Shown: positions 1 to 5,219 of the stretch, in pieces
Layout: the number at the start of each line of letters is the position of its first letter
Numbering within the stretch: the first letter of the stretch is position 1
From: Lachnoclostridium sp. UBA7482
GTDB lineage: Bacteria > Bacillota > Clostridia > Lachnospirales > Lachnospiraceae
Reading direction: 5' to 3'
DNA: 9,124 bases
Assembly (NCBI GenBank): GCA_002479645.1
Contig: DLOO01000065.1
Coordinates: forward strand, 67,149-76,272
Program-made: the position numbers and the translations under genes
Notes under the pieces: model-generated
What the model was told of the DNA's origin: nothing
The model's database searches: none
Seen by the model: only the letters and a program-made list of their open reading frames with translations

Positions 1-22
1 CTATGGGTGTAGAATGATAAAA
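1..22 (+). repeat. Left arm of a perfect 22-bp inverted repeat
   Basis: The plus strand begins CTATGGGTGTAGAATGAT and continues to base 22. It is the exact reverse complement of bases 270-291; base 23 is the first mismatch (compare 269). The outer limit cannot be seen because the repeat runs to the first base of the window. It lies inside the reading frame of the BlaI-type gene, at the point where that protein stops resembling its family. Confidence 0.9.
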
Positions 23-236
23 TGGTAATGTTCGATTTGCAGATAAATCCGGGATCTTCACGAACAATGGCACCCTTATCGATTAATCGCTTGATAACGG
101 TGTAAGTTGTATTTTTCTCCCAACCGACGTAGTCTTTTATAATTTTGGCGATATCCTTTGCGGCCAAATTCGGATTGGACCATAATAACTCCATTACATT
201 CAATTCGCCTTCATGTAATCTGATTTTGTCACCCAT
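1..236 (-). CDS. BlaI/MecI/CopY-type transcriptional repressor, N-terminal part, interrupted at the window edge
   Basis: The ATG at 236-234 opens a frame that runs 78 codons to the window edge without a stop. It begins MGDKIRLHEGELNVMELLW and includes NPNLAAKDIAKII, WEKNTTYTVIKRLIDKGAI and REDPGFICKS. This is the winged-helix DNA-binding domain of BlaI/MecI/CopY repressors, which form dimers and usually control a neighbouring M56 (BlaR1/MecR1-type) membrane peptidase or a metal or antibiotic response gene. Family members are about 120-130 residues long, so the dimerisation half should lie to the left. The last eight or so codons fall in the inverted repeat and read ILSFYTH, which does not fit the family, so the true C-terminal part is probably not joined here. 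A GGGAAG ribosome site precedes the ATG. The start lies 43 bases after the upstream ATPase stop, and the gene has its own promoter at 277-305. The family call is firm; the regulated target is outside the window. Confidence 0.85.
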   Translation of the reverse strand, partial: MGDKIRLHEGELNVMELLWSNPNLAAKDIAKIIKDYVGWEKNTTYTVIKRLIDKGAIVREDPGFICKSNITILSFYTH

Positions 237-269
237 AATATCTTCCCTACTTTACTTTTCATGCGTATT

Positions 270-291
270 TTTTATCATTCTACACCCATAG
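270..291 (-). repeat. Right arm of the 22-bp inverted repeat
   Basis: This is an exact reverse complement of bases 1-22. On the minus strand the arm covers the last codons of the ATPase gene (LWV and its TAG stop at 280-282) and the -10 element of the BlaI-type promoter. The two arms enclose 247 bases that hold the BlaI start, its leader and most of its DNA-binding domain. Confidence 0.9.
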
Positions 292-305
292 AGTAATTTC
301 GTCAA
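277..305 (-). promoter_or_regulatory. Sigma-70-type promoter for the BlaI-type gene, inside the ATPase 3' end
   Basis: On the minus strand TTGACG (300-305) is followed by a 17-base spacer and TAGAAT (277-282), a 10 of 12 match to the consensus. Transcription would start near base 270, giving a leader of about 35 bases before the ATG at 236. The -35 and spacer lie in coding sequence of the ATPase gene. The stretch CTATGGGTGTAG between the boxes starts with CTA and ends with TAG, and its TGTAG end resembles half of a BlaI/MecI operator (TACA/TGTA type). Autoregulation is therefore possible, but the dyad is too poor to call an operator. Confidence 0.65.
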
Positions 306-1524
306 GAGGTTTCTTTGATAAAATCTGCCAGATTGCAACATATAAAATATCGTCCGTTTTCTGATTCAGTCCGCAGCTGAGGATTATAAAATCCGGATAT
401 TCCGCCTGCATGGAGCTCAGGTTTCGGCGATATCCCTGCGCGCTGTTGTCACAGTCGATTGCAATGTGGTCTTTGAAAGAAACATAGCTTACCGCAGCGC
501 CTCTTTTGGATTGCCAGCAGGTTATGTCATATCCATTTCGTATCATTGTAGAATAAACATACTGCTGTAGAATATACTTTGGACACAGATCCTCCTCCAA
601 ACGTAAAAAAACTTCATAGTCGTTTTTCAGATAGCGTAAGATTCCGGCATCGGCAAATTCGTACCGGAAACTCTTCTTTTCTTTATTTACGCAAAATATT
701 GTCCCGGTATTCAATAAATATTGCAATTCTTTTTGGAATTGTTTCTGCGTTGCGCCTTTGCGAATATGGCTGAAATTCGGAGCGGTCTTCTTATCGGCGG
801 AATCCGCCAGCAGATTCAGAAGCTGGTTCCATCGATAAGGACTCAACGTGTCATCACTAGCCGCCTCTTCCAGAAAGTCCTGCAGCAAGGAACTATACAC
901 CTGTTTATGGGCACGGTAAATCTCTTCGATATCCCCCTTGTGTTCGGTGTAAGCCTTTACCGGTCCTGGAAAACCACCTACCAACAGATAATCGAACAGA
1001 CACTCGTTTAACTCTTCCAACACAAGGTCGGGAATCGGCTGTTTGTTTTGAAGGTGCGCATGAATCACATCGAGATACCAGGAATTGTCTGTTGCCCGCA
1101 AAAATTCTTCAAAATTGTATGGATACACCGGAATATTCAGAAAATCCTCCGGAAGTCGGATTGGATCTTCCCCTCCGAACCATTCCGGATGATTGCATAG
1201 AATTATCATTTGTCTCGGACAAGGACGATGTAAAAGGGAGTTGAGACACTCCTTTCCGAGCGCTGCCGTCTCGTTTAAGATTATCATTGTTGTATCCGGC
1301 TGTTTTCCGAGCATCTCGGCAAATACCGTATAAAAATCCTTTTCCATTAGCTGCTCTTTCAACCAGTTGTCCAAACGAAGATTACAGGAAATAAACCGAT
1401 ACCCGCCGTTTTGGGCAATTTTCTGTGCAAGACTGCTTTTTCCCACACCGGAAATGCCGCTCAAAATCAGTTTTCGACCATTTTTTACTTCGATTGTAAG
1501 ACTGTCTTCCAATTCTCGAATCAT
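280..1524 (-). CDS. AAA/DUF4143-like ATPase with degenerate Walker B and nuclease motifs
   Basis: A 414-residue protein with the architecture of the AAA_14/DUF4143 ATPases. The P-loop GISGVGKSS lies at residues 23-31. The Walker B strand reads MIILNE (80-85), with Asn84 where an Asp is expected and Glu85 kept. The family signature 'P-x-x-F-x-E-F-L' is present as YPYNFEEFL (134-142), and a GGFPGPVKAY element follows in the helical middle. In relatives the C-terminal half carries a PD-(D/E)XK nuclease-like fold with E-x-D-F-x and E-x-K motifs. The corresponding places here read AAVSYVSF and AIDCD, so the metal-binding residues appear lost. No signal peptide or membrane segment is seen. Its ATG overlaps the rluD stop by 4 bases (ATGA), which implies translational coupling. 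The biological role of the family is poorly defined; DNA or toxin-antitoxin-like roles have been suggested, and none can be assigned here. Confidence 0.75.
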   Translation of the reverse strand: MIRELEDSLTIEVKNGRKLILSGISGVGKSSLAQKIAQNGGYRFISCNLRLDNWLKEQLMEKDFYTVFAEMLGKQPDTTMIILNETAALGKECLNSLLHRPCPRQMIILCNHPEWFGGEDPIRLPEDFLNIPVYPYNFEEFLRATDNSWYLDVIHAHLQNKQPIPDLVLEELNECLFDYLLVGGFPGPVKAYTEHKGDIEEIYRAHKQVYSSLLQDFLEEAASDDTLSPYRWNQLLNLLADSADKKTAPNFSHIRKGATQKQFQKELQYLLNTGTIFCVNKEKKSFRYEFADAGILRYLKNDYEVFLRLEEDLCPKYILQQYVYSTMIRNGYDITCWQSKRGAAVSYVSFKDHIAIDCDNSAQGYRRNLSSMQAEYPDFIILSCGLNQKTDDILYVAIWQILSKKPLDEITLWV

Positions 1525-2438
1525 ACCTGTTCACTTCCCAGTTTTTTTAAGAGTTGTTGAAAATATTCCGGCAAAGGGGCACAGAATTCCATGTATTCAC
1601 CGTTTTTCGGATGGACAAATCCTAAAACGCCGGCATGCAATACCTGTCCTTTGGTATCATACGGCTGCTTCTCGGAGCCGTAAACAGTATCACCGAGCAA
1701 GGGGTAATGCAGACTTGCCATATGCACGCGGATCTGATGGGTACGGCCTGTCTCCAGGCGACATTCAATGTAGGTATAGCGGCCGTTTTGCAGGCTTTCG
1801 AGGACGTGGTAATGCGTTACGGCATGCCGTCCGGTTCTGAGTTGAATGGACATTTTTTTGCGTTCCACGGGATGGCGGCCGATGGCGGCGTCTACCGTTC
1901 CGTCTTCTTTGATATTTCCCTTTACAATCGCATAATATCGGCGTGTAATGCTATGTTCCTCGAGCTGTCTGGCAATGGACTGATGCGCTGCGTCGTTTTT
2001 GCAAATGACAAGCAATCCGGTTGTGTCGCGGTCGATGCGATGGACAATTCCGGGTCTTGCTACGCCATTGATTCCGGATAATTCCTTACAGTGAAACAAT
2101 AAGGCGTTAACCAAAGTGTCGCCCGTATGGCCGGGAGCCGGATGAACAACCATTCCCTTGGGTTTGTTGACAACAAGCAGCCAGTCATCCTCGTAGACAA
2201 TATCTAACGGAATATCAACCGGAAGGACTTCCGGCTCCTCTGTCTCCGGAAGCTCGATTTCGACGACATCTCCTTCGGATACGGGCGTTTTGCCTTGGGT
2301 TACCGGTGCGCCGTTTAGAGCTACCGCACCATGTTCAATCAGTTTCTGGCCGTAGCTGCGGCTGATTCCGTCACAGATTACGGGCAAGACCTTATCCAGA
2401 CGATTGCCGGACATTTCAGCATCAATTTTTACTATCAT
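1521..2438 (-). CDS. rluD: RluA-family 23S rRNA pseudouridine synthase (RluD type)
   Basis: A cytoplasmic enzyme of 305 residues that isomerises specific uridines of large-subunit rRNA to pseudouridine. In E. coli, RluD acts on helix 69 of 23S rRNA. An N-terminal S4 RNA-binding domain (about residues 11-60, SGNRLDKVLP and SRSYGQKLIEHGAV) is followed by the catalytic domain. That domain holds LVVNKPKGMVVHP (88-100), the catalytic loop GIVHRIDRDTTGL (130-142) with the nucleophile Asp136, and the RluA motif LETGRTHQIRVHMA (228-241). The length is normal for the family. The ATG at 2438 is supported by the start of the S4 domain, though the upstream GAAAG is a poor ribosome site. The stop overlaps the ATG of the ATPase gene downstream. 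I see no convincing promoter in the 40 bases between the hairpin at 2482-2510 and the start, so expression may depend on read-through. RluD substrate specificity is inferred from family and neighbourhood; other RluA members are possible. Confidence 0.92.
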   Translation of the reverse strand: MIVKIDAEMSGNRLDKVLPVICDGISRSYGQKLIEHGAVALNGAPVTQGKTPVSEGDVVEIELPETEEPEVLPVDIPLDIVYEDDWLLVVNKPKGMVVHPAPGHTGDTLVNALLFHCKELSGINGVARPGIVHRIDRDTTGLLVICKNDAAHQSIARQLEEHSITRRYYAIVKGNIKEDGTVDAAIGRHPVERKKMSIQLRTGRHAVTHYHVLESLQNGRYTYIECRLETGRTHQIRVHMASLHYPLLGDTVYGSEKQPYDTKGQVLHAGVLGFVHPKNGEYMEFCAPLPEYFQQLLKKLGSEQV

Positions 2439-2481
2439 CTTTCAGCACCAATCTCGTACAATTTTGAAAACAAAGGTTACA

Positions 2482-2510
2482 ACAAGGGGCTGTAAAAACA
2501 GCCCCCTTGT
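2482..2510 (-). terminator. Hairpin terminator after the exported-protein gene
   Basis: The arms 2482-2493 (ACAAGGGGCTGT) and 2498-2510 pair over 12 base pairs with one bulged C and an AAAA loop (UUUU in the minus-strand transcript). It starts 12 bases beyond the stop of the 205-residue gene. The tail after the stem on the minus strand is only moderately T-rich (TGTAACCTTTGTTTTC), so termination may be partial and allow read-through into rluD. Confidence 0.6.
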
Positions 2511-2521
2511 GATAAACTACT

Positions 2522-3139
2522 TTATTTTTGCGTTAAACTATCGGAAGTATGTGTCCTAATATACTCTCCCACCCCTGCCGGCAGATAAAAAATCCTATCT
2601 TCAATATATCCGTAATGATTTCCAAGCGAGTTCACAATTACTTCGCTATCCTCTGCATACTCCGGATAGCCTATCACTACCTTATCGTCAAAGGTCATAA
2701 AAACGGGACATAACAAATCCCAAATCTCATTTTCACCGACTTTATTCGCCTTCACATTCCAGGTATCAAACATAGAAACAATCCGCTTGATTTCCTCTTC
2801 GTCCTGCGTCCGGTAACAGCATTCGCCGCTTGTAATTATTGTTTTTCCGTTTTCATGCATGGTAGCCGGGTGCATATATATTTTTATTTCCTTGGCTGCC
2901 GCTATACTACCAAGACATTCCTCTACGTTGAATTCATTCGGAATAGCGGTGGGGATGCTGCTTATTTCGCCCGAAGTAGGAGTAGCTGTCGGCGTATTCG
3001 TCGGAGTGGGCGCAGCGGTACCTCCCGCTCCCTCGTTTGGTGTTATTATCGCCTCCCGCTTCTTCGCATTCTCCTGCGCGCGACCAACCATGCCCAATAG
3101 GAGCACTCCCAGGATAATCATTAAACTATACTTCTTCAT
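2522..3139 (-). CDS. Exported protein with Pro/Thr linker, lipoprotein-like signal but no lipobox Cys
   Basis: I do not recognise this 205-residue protein. Residues 1-21 form a signal peptide (MKKYS, a hydrophobic stretch LMIILGVLLLGMVG, then RA). A low-complexity linker rich in Pro, Thr and Ala follows at about 43-68 (PTPTNTPTATPT), the kind that holds a domain off the membrane or within the wall. The globular part (about 70-205) has four Cys residues (75, 107, 108, 144) and ends in a Tyr- and acid-rich segment. The signal reads L-G-M-V-G followed by Arg20 where a lipoprotein would have Cys; the Arg codon is CGC, one base from TGC. As written, cleavage by signal peptidase I after Ala21 is the likeliest outcome. 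The gene follows lspA by 98 bases, with its own promoter (3201-3228) and hairpin terminator, so it looks like an independent unit set between lspA and rluD. GTGAG lies just before the ATG. Confidence 0.75.
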   Translation of the reverse strand: MKKYSLMIILGVLLLGMVGRAQENAKKREAIITPNEGAGGTAAPTPTNTPTATPTSGEISSIPTAIPNEFNVEECLGSIAAAKEIKIYMHPATMHENGKTIITSGECCYRTQDEEEIKRIVSMFDTWNVKANKVGENEIWDLLCPVFMTFDDKVVIGYPEYAEDSEVIVNSLGNHYGYIEDRIFYLPAGVGEYIRTHTSDSLTQK

Positions 3140-3200
3140 ATTTTCTCACTTTTATTCTGCGTTACCGACTTCAATGAAATTTTCCAATAATTCTTTCTTA

Positions 3201-3228
3201 TCTATAACATCGTTATCAAAAAAATCAA
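3201..3228 (-). promoter_or_regulatory. Candidate promoter of the exported-protein gene
   Basis: On the minus strand TTGATT (3223-3228), a 16-base spacer and TATAGA (3201-3206) lie in the AT-rich gap after lspA. The match is four of six bases in each box. It predicts a leader of about 55 bases before the ATG at 3139. This is a moderate call, strengthened by the hairpin terminator at the other end of the same gene. Confidence 0.5.
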
Positions 3229-3237
3229 ATCAAATAC

Positions 3238-3732
3238 TCAGTCTCCGATAAACGGAATAAACTTCAATTCTTCATCCTTGTAATAAAAGCAGAACAACCA
3301 AATCAGGAAAAGGGCAGAAACCGTAACATAACAATCAGCCACATTAAATACCGGGAAATCAATCAGCTCGAAGTAAATAAAATCCGTTACAAACTGGAAA
3401 TAGAATCGGTCAAATAAATTACCGATTGCTCCGCTTAAAAGGAGAACCATCGTAATCTGTAACCAGTTAAAACGTTTATTCTGTGGTATGAGGTAAATGA
3501 ACCATACCAAGCCGACGGCAATTATGATTGTCAAAATCCCCAGTGCCATGTATTTGCCCTGAAAAATACCCCAGGCTGCTCCACGGTTCTCTACATAGGA
3601 AAAGGACAATACTCCCTTTATCAGGGAAATGCTGCGTCCTCCGCTAAGGGAGTGACGCGCCCAGTATTTTGTTGCCTGATCAAGGACGGTTAATACAAGG
3701 AAAAGAAGCCATAAAACTCTTTTCTTAATCAT
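3238..3732 (-). CDS. lspA: Lipoprotein signal peptidase (signal peptidase II)
   Basis: A 164-residue integral membrane aspartyl protease that cleaves the signal peptide of prolipoproteins in front of the diacylglyceryl-modified Cys. Four hydrophobic segments are visible (about residues 5-18, 60-82, 90-104 and 132-150). Conserved motifs in order are LDQATK (17-22, Asp18), YVENRGAAWGIF (46-57), GAIGNLFDRF (101-110) with catalytic Asp108, and FNVADCYVTV (129-138) with catalytic Asp133. The length is typical. It starts 35 bases after the sepF stop with a purine-rich AGAGAAG ribosome site and is the last gene of the HlyD-like/yggS/sepF/lspA operon. A likely client, the lipobox-bearing D,D-carboxypeptidase, is encoded elsewhere in this window. 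The exported protein directly downstream looks like a client but lacks the needed Cys. Confidence 0.97.
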   Translation of the reverse strand: MIKKRVLWLLFLVLTVLDQATKYWARHSLSGGRSISLIKGVLSFSYVENRGAAWGIFQGKYMALGILTIIIAVGLVWFIYLIPQNKRFNWLQITMVLLLSGAIGNLFDRFYFQFVTDFIYFELIDFPVFNVADCYVTVSALFLIWLFCFYYKDEELKFIPFIGD

Positions 3733-3767
3733 TTTTCTTCTCTTTCTCAGACGCTTGAGGCGTTCTA

Positions 3768-4466
3768 TTATAATTTGCGATTGAAGGTCGGAACGCCGAA
3801 ACCATCTTGACGCATTAACGCAAGGTAATCACCGGAAATGTCAACATCATCGGGAGATATGATGAAAATGTAACCGGAAATCTGGTGCAGCTTTCCGTCG
3901 ATGGAATACAGGCAGCCGCAAACAAAATCCATGACACGCTGAGCCATATCCATATCAAAATTCTCCAAGTTTACAATAATCGGCTTGCCCGACAGCAACG
4001 CGTCGCAAATGTCCTGAGAATCCTCAAAGGTGGTCGGACGCATAATACGAACTTCGCGAAGACTGTGCTGTGTGGAACGGGGTACGGAAGGACGGATCGA
4101 TTTTGCAGGGGCGGAAAGTGTGCTTGTCGTTTCCTCCGCACTTCTGTTCTGCTGTGCAAAGCGGAAACCGGCTCTGGTTGCAGGCTTGGTTTCTACCGGT
4201 TCGAGAGTAGAGGTCTTGACAGCGGAAGTTTTCGATGCGGCCGGACGACGCAGGAAAGACTTCCGCTCGGTTTCCAGTTCGTCATCCGGTTCGTCATCAT
4301 CGTCCTCCATTCGTCTTGCCTTGGCTTCTTCCTTCTTTTTCGCCTTAGCAGCCTTCTTGCGTTCCTTCTCTAACTCTGCCTCGCGGTAATCGTCATAATC
4401 ATCCATATCAAAGTCATCGTCATCGGACAATCTTAATGTGTCAAGAAAATCTTTCAAAAATGCCAT
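3768..4466 (-). CDS. sepF: SepF cell-division protein with an extended charged linker
   Basis: SepF anchors FtsZ polymers to the membrane and forms rings during septum assembly. The short N-terminal segment MAFLKDFLDTLRL (1-13) matches the amphipathic membrane-targeting helix. The FtsZ-binding and oligomerisation domain spans about 137-211: REVRIMRPTTFEDSQDICDAL, the KPIIVNLENFD strand, QRVMDFVCGCLYSIDGKL and GYIFIISPDDVDIS. The linker (about 14-136) is unusually long and very charged: an Asp-rich run (15-26), a Lys/Glu/Ala-rich stretch likely to be helical (30-52), a second acidic run (54-65), then a Ser/Thr/Pro-rich part. At 232 residues it is well above the roughly 150 of Bacillus SepF. 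The C-terminal 21 residues (GDYLALMRQDGF onward) extend past the domain. It sits 24 bases after yggS with AAAGGGA as the ribosome site, the usual Gram-positive yggS/sepF order. Confidence 0.95.
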   Translation of the reverse strand: MAFLKDFLDTLRLSDDDDFDMDDYDDYREAELEKERKKAAKAKKKEEAKARRMEDDDDEPDDELETERKSFLRRPAASKTSAVKTSTLEPVETKPATRAGFRFAQQNRSAEETTSTLSAPAKSIRPSVPRSTQHSLREVRIMRPTTFEDSQDICDALLSGKPIIVNLENFDMDMAQRVMDFVCGCLYSIDGKLHQISGYIFIISPDDVDISGDYLALMRQDGFGVPTFNRKL

Positions 4467-4490
4467 CTCAAAAATCCCTTTCTGCGTGAA

Positions 4491-5207
4491 TTATTTTAGA
4501 TCCTTTGTACTGTAATCCCGTTCCCCGAAAATACCTGTACCGACACGTATATGTGTGGCGCCTTCTTCGATGGCAACGGAATAGTCCCCTGTCATTCCCA
4601 TAGACAAAATGTCCATAGATATATTATCAATGGATTTCCCATTGATGTCAATGAGTAATTGCCGCAATTTTCTAAAAAATATACGGTTATTTTCCGGATT
4701 CTCCGTATATGGGGCAACTGTCATCAAACCACGGACGCGAATATTCGGAAAAGCTGCGATTTTCCGAACCAACGGCTCGACGTCGGAAAGTGACAAGCCG
4801 TATTTGCTGTCCTCTTCCGCGACATTGACCTCTAACAGAATCTCCTGCACTTTATTGATTTTTTCGGCTTCCTTTTGAATCACCTCTGCCAGTTCAAGAC
4901 TATCTACAGAATGAATCAGACAGGAAAGCAAAACTGCTTTTTTCACTTTGTTTTTCTGGAGATGCCCAATCATATGGAAGTGGTAATCTTCTGTTCCGAG
5001 TACCGCCGATTTTTCGACAATCTCCTGCACTTTATTCTCACCGAATTCGGTAGCATCCGCTTTGTGTGCCGCAACCAGCATGGCAATCGGCTTGGTCTTG
5101 CTCACGGCAAGAAGCGTAACCGAAGAAATCGGACGCTGCGAGCGTTTGCAAGCATCGGAAATGTTCTTACGAACGGTTTGCATATTGTTATAAATCATTG
5201 ATTCCAT
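4491..5207 (-). CDS. yggS: YggS/PLPBP-family pyridoxal phosphate homeostasis protein
   Basis: A 238-residue cytoplasmic PLP-binding protein with the alanine-racemase-like TIM-barrel fold and no known catalytic activity. The family (YggS, YlmE in Bacillus, PLPBP in humans) buffers vitamin B6 and affects amino and keto acid balance. The Schiff-base lysine is Lys37 in LLAVSKTKP (32-40). Other family motifs are EFGENKVQE (54-62), FHMIGHLQKNK (77-87), HSVDSLELA, LLEVNVAEEDSKYGL, VRGLMTVAPY, and the phosphate-binding end MGMTGDYSVAIEEGATHIRVG followed by GIFGER. Full length. It starts 12 bases after the HlyD-like stop with GAGG about eight bases before the ATG, and is followed by sepF, so it is co-transcribed with division genes. 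Confidence 0.96.
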   Translation of the reverse strand: MESMIYNNMQTVRKNISDACKRSQRPISSVTLLAVSKTKPIAMLVAAHKADATEFGENKVQEIVEKSAVLGTEDYHFHMIGHLQKNKVKKAVLLSCLIHSVDSLELAEVIQKEAEKINKVQEILLEVNVAEEDSKYGLSLSDVEPLVRKIAAFPNIRVRGLMTVAPYTENPENNRIFFRKLRQLLIDINGKSIDNISMDILSMGMTGDYSVAIEEGATHIRVGTGIFGERDYSTKDLK

Positions 5208-5219
5208 GCCAAAACCTCG

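Noticed and set aside
1367..2081. Plus-strand open frames opposite rluD and the ATPase gene
   Set aside because: Antisense of strongly supported genes, with no ribosome sites and no recognisable domain.
2439..2480. Promoter for rluD just after the hairpin
   Set aside because: TTGTAA can be placed, but the hexamer 17 bases on (GTACGA) is not a credible -10.
3751..3763. Small hairpin ACGC/GCGT between sepF and lspA as a terminator
   Set aside because: Only a 4-bp core stem and no T-run afterwards. The spacing suggests co-transcription.
3767..3795. TATAAT at 3767-3772 on the minus strand as a separate lspA promoter
   Set aside because: No -35-like hexamer lies at 16-18 bases and there is no extended -10 TG. 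The position is at the sepF stop, inside an evident operon.
4030..4389. Plus-strand open frame opposite sepF, rich in Ser
   Set aside because: It is the antisense shadow of the acidic and basic linker codons of sepF, with no ribosome site and no protein-like composition.
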